In this document: one piece after another, positions 17,528 through 26,187 of the stretch | Layout: the number at the start of each line of letters is the position of its first letter | How positions within the stretch are numbered: the stretch's first letter is position 1 | The notes under the pieces: model-generated | What the model was told of the DNA's origin: nothing | The model's input: the letters and a program-made list of their open reading frames with translations, nothing else | Database searches by the model: none | DNA from: an uncultured Bacteroidaceae bacterium | Lineage (GTDB): Bacteria > Bacteroidota > Bacteroidia > Bacteroidales > Bacteroidaceae | Assembly (NCBI GenBank): GCA_905234735.1 | Contig: CAJOJA010000023.1 | Span: 1 to 40,730 of the forward strand | Direction of reading: 5' to 3' | Length of the DNA: 40,730 nucleotides | Position numbers and translations under genes: made by a program

Positions 17528-19054
17528 TCAAATATATTGTTTTATCCTGCTATTTAAACTTAAAATATCATTTCTTTCATAATCGGATAATAACATCTGA
17601 ACATCATCCGAAGGGATAGAACTTAATCTTGGAATTTTCAATTTCCTTAAATGCTGACTCTGCCATCTCGGAAAACCGCCATTCATCTTGTTTGTAACAG
17701 AAGAGAGCTGGTTGCGTACAAAATCGGACATGAGGAATGCTGCGAGAAGGCGAAGCTGTATCGAAGAACTTCCAATAATGTAGTAAATATTGTGCAATGG
17801 ATAGTAATTGCCATCGTCTACGAATACATAAGTGTTTCCCGACATGTCCGGAAGCAGAATCTTTGGTTTCGACAGCAGGTCAGGACTGATGCGATCTATG
17901 GTCTTATACCATCTTGAAGGGAATTTTTTGGCGATGTGCCGTGAGGTTAGCCTCTCTCTGTGTTCTTCCAAGTAGGCACTTGCACGAGGGTATCTATCTA
18001 GATTCACTAATGTACCGTCTGCATTATATGGGTTTAGCAAATACTCCCCTTGCCACTGGAACTTGTTACCGCGCAAGTCGCGAGCGTTGATGCTAGGCAT
18101 AATCAAGTCTTCCTCTACTTTGGCAGGCAACTCGGATGAGATAAAAACAGAGTCTGCCCCCGTTGCCACACCAATACCAATTTTGAAACCCTGCTGCTCA
18201 ATAGTCAGGAATCTAGAATCGGTAGAGACTTTGTTGAAAGCCTCCGTCCAATCGTCACCATGTGGCATACGCTTTTCTTCTGTTACATGACCATTCAGAT
18301 CTTTCACGTTCGTATATTCGGCGTATCGGAATGTAAATGCCGGAAGTTCAGAAGAGATAATGGTTATGGCAGGATAGGCAAGAACTTCTTCTTGGAAAGC
18401 ATCGGCTAGTTCAAGATTGAGTATTGTGCGTAATTGATAATATCGGGCAATCAGTCGGCGTAGCTTCTTACCATATTCGTTTTTTAGCCATCGATTGGAG
18501 CAGATGAAACAATGCAGACCGCCAGAAGAAAGTGCTTCGAGCGTCTTTTCAAAGAATGGTACGTATAAATCGCAGCGATAATGGAACGTAGGGAAAGTCC
18601 GCTTGCAATAATCTAGCATCTCCGTTGGGATGTTTTCGTAGCGGACATAAGGCGGATTGCCGACAACAATATCAGTTTCTTCAATCTCTACTTTTAGAAA
18701 ATCGGCCGTCTTAATGTTTTCGTTACAGGGATTTAATCCTAATTCGGTGACGCGTTGTCTGCAACGAGCAATTTTCTCTGCGTCAATGTCGTAAGCCTTG
18801 ACATTCCTTTGGAATGCTTCGTTTGCATCAAAACCAAACATCACAGCTGATGACATAAGTCTGCGTGCAATCTCAACAACGAACTCGCCATCACCGCACG
18901 AAGGTTCAAGGATGCGCACATGAGCCAAATTGCGGTCGGCAGTATAGCCAACGCTATCAAGCATGAAACTAACTACAATAGGCAATGTGAAAACATCACC
19001 GTGCTGCCCGCCATTCTGGCGTTTACCGTAGAGAGAACCCTTATTTGAACTCAT
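17528..19054 (-). CDS. Adenine-specific DNA methyltransferase, PaeR7I/XhoI-type system
   Basis: A 508-residue N6-adenine methyltransferase. The SAM-binding motif I is ILEPSCGDGEFVVEIA (about residues 48-63), the catalytic motif IV is NPPYVRYENIP (about 132-142), and the C-terminal half is a target-recognition region of the TaqI/Eco57I class. It overlaps the upstream endonuclease gene by 14 nt on the same strand. Size, pairing and overlap resemble the PaeR7I system (a methylase of about 530 residues and an endonuclease of about 246), whose site is CTCGAG. Methylation of that site is therefore inferred, not shown. The locus is visibly AT-richer than its neighbours, suggesting acquisition by transfer. 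Confidence 0.9.
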   Translation of the reverse strand: MSSNKGSLYGKRQNGGQHGDVFTLPIVVSFMLDSVGYTADRNLAHVRILEPSCGDGEFVVEIARRLMSSAVMFGFDANEAFQRNVKAYDIDAEKIARCRQRVTELGLNPCNENIKTADFLKVEIEETDIVVGNPPYVRYENIPTEMLDYCKRTFPTFHYRCDLYVPFFEKTLEALSSGGLHCFICSNRWLKNEYGKKLRRLIARYYQLRTILNLELADAFQEEVLAYPAITIISSELPAFTFRYAEYTNVKDLNGHVTEEKRMPHGDDWTEAFNKVSTDSRFLTIEQQGFKIGIGVATGADSVFISSELPAKVEEDLIMPSINARDLRGNKFQWQGEYLLNPYNADGTLVNLDRYPRASAYLEEHRERLTSRHIAKKFPSRWYKTIDRISPDLLSKPKILLPDMSGNTYVFVDDGNYYPLHNIYYIIGSSSIQLRLLAAFLMSDFVRNQLSSVTNKMNGGFPRWQSQHLRKLKIPRLSSIPSDDVQMLLSDYERNDILSLNSRIKQYI

Positions 19055-19757
19055 CCTTCACACCATTTAGATAGTTTGCGAGCGAAGCTATATAACGTTG
19101 AATAGAAATGTCGTCGGCTAAGTTTCCGTATGTATTTGCGTCTGTTGTCCATACGAGAGCCGTCGATGTATAATGACGTTCAAGAATAAGTTTTTGACAA
19201 AGAATGCGATAGCGGTCGAGATAGCTTGCACTCTCAAACTCTGGACGAACAGAAAAATAGGGTTCATAGTTCCGAACTATGCGTTCTGATGCTTTGTCTC
19301 GTCCGACAAGCATCAGCCACCCCACCCATGGAGCTTGCTGACCAGGGAACTGTCCCTCACGAAAAGCTGTCCAGAGGTCAACGGCTGACCCAATGGCTTC
19401 TTCTGTGCGATTATTAAAATTGTTTCCATAGCTACCTACCTGCGATTTCAGTTCAATCGCTGCAATCAACTTACCTGATGGCGCAATAATAAGCATATCC
19501 CAATCCTTTGAAGAGCGGAAATAGCCTGGTAGGTAGTTCTTGTCTGTAATAATATAGTCAGCGGGAACTCCTGCATCAATAGCCACCTCCTTCAGTAGCT
19601 CAATAAAACCATCCATCTGCTTGCCACCGACAACAGCTCCGCGATTCGAAGAGTCACCACTATCAAGCAATTGACGAGACTTAGTTCCCCAAAAGAATCT
19701 TACAGCTTTGGATACTAAACTAGTGTAATCTTTATTATTTATTATAATTTTATCCAT
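19041..19757 (-). CDS. PaeR7I-family type II restriction endonuclease
   Basis: A 238-residue endonuclease with the PaeR7I family hallmark block KDWDMLIIAPSGKLIAAIELK then SQVGSYGNNFNNRTEEAIGS; D...E-x-K (WDM...IELK) is the probable PD-(D/E)XK active site. The conserved opening (KAVRFFWGTK...GGKQMDGF) supports the start MDKIII at 19757. A longer frame starting at 19793 would place the start codon within the promoter box, so I reject it. Family members cut CTCGAG, and I expect the same here. Its partner methyltransferase follows with overlapping ends. Confidence 0.92.
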   Translation of the reverse strand: MDKIIINNKDYTSLVSKAVRFFWGTKSRQLLDSGDSSNRGAVVGGKQMDGFIELLKEVAIDAGVPADYIITDKNYLPGYFRSSKDWDMLIIAPSGKLIAAIELKSQVGSYGNNFNNRTEEAIGSAVDLWTAFREGQFPGQQAPWVGWLMLVGRDKASERIVRNYEPYFSVRPEFESASYLDRYRILCQKLILERHYTSTALVWTTDANTYGNLADDISIQRYIASLANYLNGVKDEFK

Positions 19758-19790
19758 GCACCATGAGTTATATGAGAGTAATTTTTGCAA

Positions 19791-19824
19791 CAAAGTTACT
19801 TAAATTTCTTTAGAGTAGAGCAAT
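19791..19824 (-). promoter_or_regulatory. Candidate promoter of the PaeR7I-like operon
   Basis: On the minus strand TAACTTTG (19798 to 19791) is preceded, 22 nt upstream, by ATTG (19824 to 19821). The spacing is slightly long. Its position 34 nt before the chosen endonuclease start helps decide that start. Confidence 0.5.
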
Positions 19825-20140
19825 AATGACAGACTTTAACATGATATTGTGTCCATTTTCATGGGAATGACTCAAAATAGAACAACAATTCAAATACTAA
19901 AATCGATAACGTTGCCATTGTTTGCCAAGTTAAGATCTGTTAAGTGGCATTTTCTTTCTTTTGTTTTCAAATTCTTTGTTCCCAAATTGTTCCTTTCGCT
20001 AAATTCCTCAAATAAACCGTATTGTATATCAGTATGTTACATACAATCAGTTGTTTATCAAGAAGAAGATAATGATGGCTGTTTGCTTATATCCATCTGC
20101 ATTTCCTTGAATTTCTTATTGCAAAATGTATTTTACAAAG

Positions 20141-20172
20141 TCGGGAGCCTCGCTAAGAGACCCCCGATTTTT
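20141..20172 (+). terminator. Imperfect terminator hairpin with no obvious gene upstream
   Basis: TCGGGAGCCTC pairs with GAGACCCCCGA (9 of 11 pairs) over a GCTAA loop, followed by TTTTT. The plus strand from 19825 to 20140 shows no convincing gene, so this may end a small RNA or be a leftover of a deleted gene. Confidence 0.5.
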
Positions 20173-20202
20173 GTATTTTTGCATTTTTGCATTTTTGCAT
20201 TT
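20168..20202. repeat. Octamer tandem repeat
   Basis: ATTTTTGC occurs three times in direct tandem, with a diverged copy (ATTTTTGT) before it. The period is 8, unlike the 7-nt arrays elsewhere. Two 7-nt arrays follow in the same gap, at 20266-20293 (AATTGTG/AATTATG) and 20401-20421 (AATTATG, AATTAAG, AATTAAT). Confidence 0.8.
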
Positions 20203-20310
20203 AGATTTTAAGCGGTGTTGTTGTTGTAATTGTGCGTCAAGCAAAGCCACCCATTGTCTGTCGGTAATTGTGAATTGTGAATTATGAATTAAAAACCCCC
20301 TCTATGGTTA

Positions 20311-20340
20311 TTCGGAATTGATAATAATTTCATATATTTG
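20311..20340 (+). promoter_or_regulatory. Candidate promoter of the phosphofructokinase gene
   Basis: TATATTTG (20333-20340) matches the downstream element. The upstream box is TTCG with an 18-nt spacer, which is suboptimal. The start codon lies 88 nt further on. Confidence 0.45.
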
Positions 20341-20428
20341 TACCAGATATTTAGTCAAACGGGCAAAACGAACCGAAAACGTTGGAGTGAAGAAGTGATG
20401 AATTATGAATTAAGAATTAATATAGGTT

Positions 20429-21406
20429 ATGAACAAGATTAAGACTATCGGTATTCTGACATCGGGCGGCGATGCGCCCGGCATGAACGCGGCCATTCGT
20501 GCCGTGACACGCGCAGGCATCTACAACGGCTTCGCCATCAAGGGCATCTTCCGTGGATACGACGGACTCATCAAGGGCGAGGTGAAGGACTTCACCACCG
20601 AGGACGTGAGCGGCATCATCGACCGCGGAGGCACCATCCTGAAAACGGCGCGAAGCAAGGAATTCATGACTCTCGAAGGGATGCAGAAAGCCTATGAGAC
20701 ATGTGTGCGCGAGGGCATCGACGCCCTCGTGGTGATCGGGGGCAACGGCTCGCTGACGGGCGCCCGCAACTTCGGCATGGAGTTCAACTTCCCCGTCATC
20801 GGTCTGCCCGGAACCATCGATAATGACCTCTACGGCACCGATGCCACCATCGGCTACGATACGACGATGAACACCATCATGGAATGCGTGGACCGCATAC
20901 GCGACACGGCAAACAGCCACGAACGCATCTTCTTCGTGGAGGTGATGGGCCGGGAGGCAGGATATCTGGCACAGAACTCCGCCATAGCCTGCGGTGCCGA
21001 GGCTGCCATCATACCGGAGGACATGACGGATGCCGACCAGTTGGCCGAATTCATGCACCGAGGCATACGCAAGTCGAAGAAGTCGTGCATCGTCATCGTC
21101 TCGGAGAGTCCCAAGTGCGGCGCCCTGTATTATGCCGACCGTGTCAGGAACGAGTTCCCGGGGTTCGATGTCCGCGTGACCATCCTCGGCCACCTGCAGC
21201 GCGGCGGCAGCCCCTCGGCACGCGACCGCATTCTGGCCAGTTGCATGGGCGTGGGGGCCATAGAGGCCATCAAACAGGGACAGCGCAACGTGATGGTGGG
21301 CTACCGTTTCAACGAAGTGGTGTATGTGCCCTTCTCGGAATGCATCCGCACGGACAAACCTTTTGACAAACGCCTCATCACGGTACTGGACGAACTCAGC
21401 ATCTGA
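20429..21406 (+). CDS. pfkA: 6-phosphofructokinase
   Basis: A 325-residue PFK of group-A size that phosphorylates fructose 6-phosphate to the 1,6-bisphosphate in glycolysis. The nucleotide loop is [16 protein letters not shown] (residues 9-24). The catalytic block is [12 protein letters not shown] (Asp131, with Mg-site Asp133), followed by [11 protein letters not shown] and [15 protein letters not shown] for substrate binding. The usual GGDGS signature reads GGNGS here (Asn106), while the following Gly that favours ATP over PPi is kept. An ATP-dependent enzyme is the simplest reading. It is a single gene preceded by heptamer arrays. Confidence 0.94.
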   Translation: MNKIKTIGILTSGGDAPGMNAAIRAVTRAGIYNGFAIKGIFRGYDGLIKGEVKDFTTEDVSGIIDRGGTILKTARSKEFMTLEGMQKAYETCVREGIDALVVIGGNGSLTGARNFGMEFNFPVIGLPGTIDNDLYGTDATIGYDTTMNTIMECVDRIRDTANSHERIFFVEVMGREAGYLAQNSAIACGAEAAIIPEDMTDADQLAEFMHRGIRKSKKSCIVIVSESPKCGALYYADRVRNEFPGFDVRVTILGHLQRGGSPSARDRILASCMGVGAIEAIKQGQRNVMVGYRFNEVVYVPFSECIRTDKPFDKRLITVLDELSI

Positions 21407-21498
21407 GAAGTGGGCGCAGGAACGATTGCATTCGCTTGTCCCTATCGAGACAAAGCATGCTGAACTTGCGAAAATCGAGCAAATATAAATGGTTTTAT

Positions 21499-21529
21499 TT
21501 TGTATTGTGCTCGCTTTTTCGTATCTTCG
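21499..21529 (+). promoter_or_regulatory. Promoter of the V-ATPase operon
   Basis: TTTG (21499-21502), a 19-nt spacer and TATCTTCG (21522-21529, one mismatch to TAnnTTTG) stand 37 nt before the first gene. Confidence 0.7.
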
Positions 21530-21566
21530 CGCCGTGAAATAACAAAACATAAAAAATAATAGTACA

Positions 21567-22154
21567 ATGGAAAAGATTCAGGAACTCACAGAAAAGATTT
21601 ACCGTGAGGGAGTTGAGAAGGGCCGGCAGGAGGCTGAGCGCATCGTGGCCGAGGCTCGTCAGGAGGCCGAAAAGATTGTGGCTGAGGCTAAAGAGCAGGC
21701 CCAGACCATAGAGCAGGTGGCCAAGAAAAAGGCTGCCGAACTGGACACGAACACGAAGAACGAGCTGAAGCTGTATACGGGTCAGGCCCTGAACGCACTG
21801 AAGAGCGAAATCGTCAACGTGCTGACCGACAAGGTGGTGGCCGACGAGGTGCAGAAACTGGCCGGGGACAAGGACTTCCTGGGCAAGTTCGCCGTGACGC
21901 TGGCCGAGAAGTGGCAGGGCGATGAACCCGCCGTCATCAGCGCCAAGGATGCCGAGGGACTGAAGGCCTACTTCGTGAAGAATGCCAAGGCCCTGATGGA
22001 CAAGGGCGTGAAGATAGAGAAGGTGAACGGTGTGGACACCCTGTTTACCATCCAGCCACAGGACGGTTCGTACAAGGTGCAGTTTGGCAAGGAGGAGTTC
22101 GAGGCCTATTTCAAGGCCTTCCTGCGTCCGCAACTGGTGGAAATGCTCTTCTAA
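21567..22154 (+). CDS. atpE: V-type ATP synthase subunit E (peripheral stalk)
   Basis: A 195-residue protein whose first 70 residues form one long charged coiled coil (EKIYREGVEKGRQEAERI, then VAEARQEAEKIVAEAKEQA), followed by a globular C-terminal domain. This is the layout of the peripheral-stalk E subunit that braces the A3B3 head. As the first gene of the cluster it lies directly upstream of the DUF2764 gene, one base apart. The match rests on coiled-coil pattern and position, since E subunits diverge strongly. Confidence 0.85.
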   Translation: MEKIQELTEKIYREGVEKGRQEAERIVAEARQEAEKIVAEAKEQAQTIEQVAKKKAAELDTNTKNELKLYTGQALNALKSEIVNVLTDKVVADEVQKLAGDKDFLGKFAVTLAEKWQGDEPAVISAKDAEGLKAYFVKNAKALMDKGVKIEKVNGVDTLFTIQPQDGSYKVQFGKEEFEAYFKAFLRPQLVEMLF

Positions 22155-22155
22155 G

Positions 22156-23010
22156 ATGAGTAACTACTATTGCATAATGGCAGGCCTGCCCGACATCCGA
22201 TTGTCGGACACGAAGCCTGGCTATTCGACAAAAGTGCTACGCGAACAGTTGCAGGCCGAAATCGGACGGAGAGACGAGCGTCTGCTCCGCTTCCTCTTCC
22301 TGCAGCGCGACTGTCGCAACCTGGTGACTCTTCTGGGCGACAGCGAGGCTGAGGTGAGCGGCGGAGGCAACTACACCCGCGAGCAGCTCTTGGAACTGAC
22401 GGACGAGGCACGGGGCGTTGATCTGGGCGCGAGTCCCTATCCGCAGTTCATGCTGCAGTTTGTGCGCCAGTACGACGAGCGTCACGGACAGGAGGGCTAC
22501 TACCCCGAGGACGAGGTACTGCAGCTCTACTATCAGTACTGCACGGAGAACTGCACGGACTCGCTCATGCGCCGCTGGTACCAGCTGAACTACGACATCA
22601 CGAACGTTCTGACTGCCATGATTGCCCGTCGGCAGGGCTGGAAGGTGGCCGACTATGTGAAGGGCGACGGCGAGGTGCAGGAGATGATGCGCACCAGCGA
22701 TGCCCGGGACTTCGGACTGGGTGCGCAACTGCCGTATCTGACGGAGCTGATGAACATCGTGGAGGAGGAGGATCCCGTGCGCAAGGAGCGTATGCTGGAT
22801 GCCCTGAAGTGGGAATGGCTGGAGGAGGAGACCTTTGCCGACACGTTCTCCATCGAGGCCGTTTTTGCCTACCTCTGCAAACTGGAGATTCAGGAACGTT
22901 GGGCACGACTGGACGTGGAACAGGGCCGCGAGACTTTCGAACGCATCATCAGCGACCTTCGTTCAGAGGCTGAAGTGCCGGCAGAATTTATTCTCAAGAC
23001 AATAAAATAA
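22156..23010 (+). CDS. DUF2764 protein of the V-ATPase operon
   Basis: A 284-residue soluble, helix-rich protein opening MSNYYCIMAGLPDI, the start typical of DUF2764, a family that in Bacteroidetes sits within V-ATPase operons between the E and A genes. No membrane segment or catalytic motif is visible. Because the cluster has no recognisable C (central-stalk adaptor) subunit, a C-like role is an attractive but unproven idea; the all-helical acidic character would fit. The start at 22156 follows the subunit E stop codon directly. An upstream in-frame start lies inside the E gene and is rejected. Confidence 0.8.
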   Translation: MSNYYCIMAGLPDIRLSDTKPGYSTKVLREQLQAEIGRRDERLLRFLFLQRDCRNLVTLLGDSEAEVSGGGNYTREQLLELTDEARGVDLGASPYPQFMLQFVRQYDERHGQEGYYPEDEVLQLYYQYCTENCTDSLMRRWYQLNYDITNVLTAMIARRQGWKVADYVKGDGEVQEMMRTSDARDFGLGAQLPYLTELMNIVEEEDPVRKERMLDALKWEWLEEETFADTFSIEAVFAYLCKLEIQERWARLDVEQGRETFERIISDLRSEAEVPAEFILKTIK

Positions 23011-23025
23011 AAACAATATAACAAC

Positions 23026-24789
23026 ATGACAAAAGGAAAAGTTAGTGGCGTAGTCTCCAACATGGTCACCCTCCGCGTGGACGGGCCCGTGCAGCAGGGA
23101 GAAATATGCTACATCACGACTGGCGGCGACCGTCTGATGGCCGAGGTCATCAAGGTCATCGGTCAGGACGTCTACGTGCAGGTGTTTGAAAGCACCCGTG
23201 GCTTGAAGGTAGGCTCCGAGGCCGAGTTTACGGGCCACATGCTGGAGATTCAGCTTGGCCCTGGTATGCTGAGTAAGAACTACGACGGTCTGCAGAACGA
23301 CCTCGATAAGATGGAGGGTGTGTTCCTGAAGCGTGGTCAGTACACCGAACCGCTCGACAACGATCGCCTGTGGGACTTCGAGCCCCTGGCCAAGGTGGGC
23401 GACAAGGTGCAGGAGAGTGACTGGCTGGGTAAGGTGGAGGAGAACCACCAGCCCCTGAAAATCATGGTACCCTTCCAGCTGAAGGGTGTGGCTACGGTGA
23501 AGAGCATCGTGCCTGCCGGACAGTACAAGATTCACGACACCATCGCCGTGCTCGAGGATGAGCAGGGTCGCGAGGTGAAGGTGGACATGGTACAGCACTG
23601 GCCCGTGAAGTTCGCCATGACCAACTACAAGCAGAAGCCCCGTCCCTTCAAGTTGCTGGAGACGGGCGTCCGCACCATCGACACCATGAACCCTATCGTA
23701 GAGGGTGGTACGGGCTTCATCCCCGGTCCCTTCGGAACGGGTAAGACGGTGTTGCAGCACGCCATATCGAAGCAGGCCGAGGCCGACATCGTGATTATCG
23801 CTGCCTGTGGTGAGCGTGCCAACGAGGTCGTGGAAATCTTCACCGAGTTCCCCGAACTGGTGGACCCCCACACAGGTCGCAAACTGATGGAACGTACCAT
23901 CATCATCGCCAACACCTCGAACATGCCCGTGGCTGCCCGTGAGGCTTCCGTTTACACGGCTATGACGATGGCTGAGTTTTATCGTTCGATGGGTCTGCGC
24001 GTCCTGCTGATGGCCGACTCCACTTCGCGTTGGGCACAGGCTCTGCGTGAGATGTCGAACCGCATGGAGGAACTGCCTGGCCCCGATGCCTTCCCCATGG
24101 ACCTGGGTGCCTTGATTTCGAACTTCTATGGTCGTGCCGGATACGTTTATCTGCGCAACGGCGAGGTGGGCAGCGTCACCTTCCTCGGAACGGTATCGCC
24201 TGCCGGTGGTAACCTGAAGGAACCCGTGACGGAGAACACCAAGAAGGTAGCCCGTTGCTTCTACGCTCTGGAACAGGACCGTGCCGACAAGAAGCGCTAC
24301 CCGGCCGTGAACCCCATCGATTCGTATTCGAAGTATCTGGAATATCCCGAGTTTGCCGACTATATCAAGGATCATATCAACGAGGAGTGGATTCCGAAGG
24401 TGCTCTCCCTGAAGACCCGCATGCAGCGTGGTAAGGAGATTGCCGAACAGATCAACATCCTGGGCGACGACGGTGTACCCGTTGACTACCACGTGACGTT
24501 CTGGAAGTCGGAAATCATCGACTTCGTCATCCTGCAGCAGGATGCTTTCGACGAGGTGGATGCCGTGACTCCGCTGGAGCGTCAGGAGGAGATTCTGAAC
24601 CTCGTGACGAGGATCTGCAACAAGGAAGACTTCAAGTTCGACACCTTCCTCGAAGTTACCGACTACTTCAAGAAGATGATTAACCTCTGCAAGCAGATGA
24701 ACTACTCCCTCTTCAAGAGCGAACAATACTACGACTACATCCGTCAGATTGAGAATCTGCTGGATTCTCAAGTGAAGAATGAAAAGTGA
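23026..24789 (+). CDS. atpA: V-type ATP synthase catalytic subunit A
   Basis: A 587-residue nucleotide-binding catalytic subunit. The Walker A motif is GPFGTGKT (residues 234-241); the A-type insertion ('non-homologous region', about residues 110-190) is present, as are GERANEVVE, LLMADSTSRWAQALREMSNRMEELP and the SPAGG loop. It hydrolyses or makes ATP at the A/B interface. Length and motif order fit bacterial V/A-type A subunits. The last codons (VKNEK and stop) run through a heptamer array (24771-24798), so the extreme C-terminus has been shaped by that repeat. Confidence 0.97.
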   Translation: MTKGKVSGVVSNMVTLRVDGPVQQGEICYITTGGDRLMAEVIKVIGQDVYVQVFESTRGLKVGSEAEFTGHMLEIQLGPGMLSKNYDGLQNDLDKMEGVFLKRGQYTEPLDNDRLWDFEPLAKVGDKVQESDWLGKVEENHQPLKIMVPFQLKGVATVKSIVPAGQYKIHDTIAVLEDEQGREVKVDMVQHWPVKFAMTNYKQKPRPFKLLETGVRTIDTMNPIVEGGTGFIPGPFGTGKTVLQHAISKQAEADIVIIAACGERANEVVEIFTEFPELVDPHTGRKLMERTIIIANTSNMPVAAREASVYTAMTMAEFYRSMGLRVLLMADSTSRWAQALREMSNRMEELPGPDAFPMDLGALISNFYGRAGYVYLRNGEVGSVTFLGTVSPAGGNLKEPVTENTKKVARCFYALEQDRADKKRYPAVNPIDSYSKYLEYPEFADYIKDHINEEWIPKVLSLKTRMQRGKEIAEQINILGDDGVPVDYHVTFWKSEIIDFVILQQDAFDEVDAVTPLERQEEILNLVTRICNKEDFKFDTFLEVTDYFKKMINLCKQMNYSLFKSEQYYDYIRQIENLLDSQVKNEK

Positions 24790-24853
24790 AAAATTAATAC
24801 GTAACGTACTCAAGAAACAGAACATTCAATTTTAATTTTTCATTTTTAATTTA
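24771..24853. repeat. Two heptamer arrays between V-ATPase A and B genes
   Basis: AGTGAAG, AATGAAA, AGTGAAA and AATTAAT run from 24771 to 24798 and contain the atpA stop codon. A second array (CAATTTT, AATTTTT, CATTTTT and a partial copy) covers 24827-24853, just before the atpB start. This gap of 72 nt is the longest inside the operon. Confidence 0.8.
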
Positions 24854-24861
24854 GATATACT

Positions 24862-26184
24862 ATGGCACAAGCATTTCAAAAAGTATATACACAGATTAGC
24901 CAGATTACGAAGGCCACCTGTTCGCTGAAGGCAAAGGGCGTGGGCTACGACGAACTGGCCACCATCAACGGCCGCCTGGCCCAGGTGGTGAAGATTATGG
25001 GCGACGATGTCACCCTGCAGGTATTCGAGGGCACGGGTGGTATTCCTACTAATGCCGAAGTAACCTTCCTGGGCAAGTCTCCCTCGCTGAAGGTCAGCGA
25101 CCAGTTGGCAGGCCGTTTCTTTAATGCCTACGGACAGCCCATCGACGGCGGACCGGAAATCGAGGGTAAAGAAGTACCCATCGGTGGTCCCTCGGTGAAC
25201 CCCGTACGCCGCAAGCAGCCCAGCGAACTCATTGCCACCGGTATTGCCGGTATCGACCTGAACAATACGCTGGTGTCTGGTCAGAAGATTCCCTTCTTCG
25301 CCGACCCTGACCAGCCGTTCAACGAGGTCATGGCCCTCGTGGCCATGCGCGCCAAGGCCGACAAGATTATTCTCGGCGGTATGGGTATGACCAACGACGA
25401 CTACTACTTCTTCCGCAACACCTTCTCCAACGCCGGTGCGCTGGACCGCATCATCTCGTTCATCAACACCACCGAAGACCCTGCCGTAGAGCGTCTGCTG
25501 GTGCCCGATATGGCACTGACGGCTGCCGAGTACTTCGCTGTGGAGAAGCACGAGACCGTGCTGGTACTGTTGACGGACATGACCTCGTATGCCGACTCGC
25601 TCTCCATCGTGTCGAACCGTATGGACCAGATTCCTTCGAAGGACTCTATGCCCGGTTCGCTCTACTCCGACTTGGCCAAGATTTACGAGAAGGCCGTGCA
25701 GTTCCCCGAGAGCGCAGGTGGCGGTTCCATCACCATCATCGCCGTGACAACGCTTTCAGGTGGCGACATCACGCACGCCGTGCCTGATAACACGGGTTAC
25801 ATCACCGAGGGTCAGCTCTACTTGCGCCGCGACTCCGACGTGGGTAAGGTCGTAGTAGACCCCTTCCGTTCGCTCAGCCGTCTGAAGCAGCTCGTGGCCG
25901 GAAAGAAGACCCGTAAGGACCACTCGCAGGTCATGAACGCCGCCATCCGTCTGTATGCCGATGCCGCCAACGCCAAGACGAAGTTGGAGAACGGTTTCGA
26001 CCTGACCGACTACGACAACCGTTGCCTCGACTTCGCCAAGGACTATGCCTCGAAGCTGCTGGCCATCGATGTCAACCTCGATACCGAAGAGATGCTCGAC
26101 GTGACATGGAGTCTCTTCCGCAAGTACTTCAAGCTCGAGGAAGTCAATATTAAGAAAGAACTCACCGACGTCTATTGGAAATAA
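24862..26184 (+). CDS. atpB: V-type ATP synthase regulatory subunit B
   Basis: A 440-residue non-catalytic partner of subunit A in the A3B3 hexamer. It lacks a Walker A motif, as expected, and shows B-subunit marks: SDQLAGRFFNAYGQPIDGGP, PFFADPDQPFNEVMALVAMRA and VLLTDMTSYADSLSIVSNRM, the last carrying the arginine side of the nucleotide site near RxDQIPSKDSMPGSLYSDLA. Membership is certain. The start ATG at 24862 follows a heptamer array. Confidence 0.97.
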   Translation: MAQAFQKVYTQISQITKATCSLKAKGVGYDELATINGRLAQVVKIMGDDVTLQVFEGTGGIPTNAEVTFLGKSPSLKVSDQLAGRFFNAYGQPIDGGPEIEGKEVPIGGPSVNPVRRKQPSELIATGIAGIDLNNTLVSGQKIPFFADPDQPFNEVMALVAMRAKADKIILGGMGMTNDDYYFFRNTFSNAGALDRIISFINTTEDPAVERLLVPDMALTAAEYFAVEKHETVLVLLTDMTSYADSLSIVSNRMDQIPSKDSMPGSLYSDLAKIYEKAVQFPESAGGGSITIIAVTTLSGGDITHAVPDNTGYITEGQLYLRRDSDVGKVVVDPFRSLSRLKQLVAGKKTRKDHSQVMNAAIRLYADAANAKTKLENGFDLTDYDNRCLDFAKDYASKLLAIDVNLDTEEMLDVTWSLFRKYFKLEEVNIKKELTDVYWK

Positions 26185-26187
26185 CGA

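Noticed and set aside
19849..20211. 120-codon plus-strand frame in the gap before phosphofructokinase
   Set aside because: It runs through a terminator hairpin and an octamer repeat, has no family features and an odd residue mix (many Phe, Leu, Cys).
20417..21550. 377-codon minus-strand frame opposite phosphofructokinase
   Set aside because: The plus frame has all PFK motifs; the minus frame has none.
22030..22155. N-terminal extension of the DUF2764 protein
   Set aside because: It overlaps the subunit E gene in another frame; the family opening MSNYYCIMAGLP begins at 22156.
22963..24825. Long 620-codon open frame on the minus strand opposite V-ATPase subunit A
   Set aside because: It is the antisense shadow of a gene with unmistakable ATPase motifs; the translation is low in complexity and rich in His and Leu, with no family resemblance.
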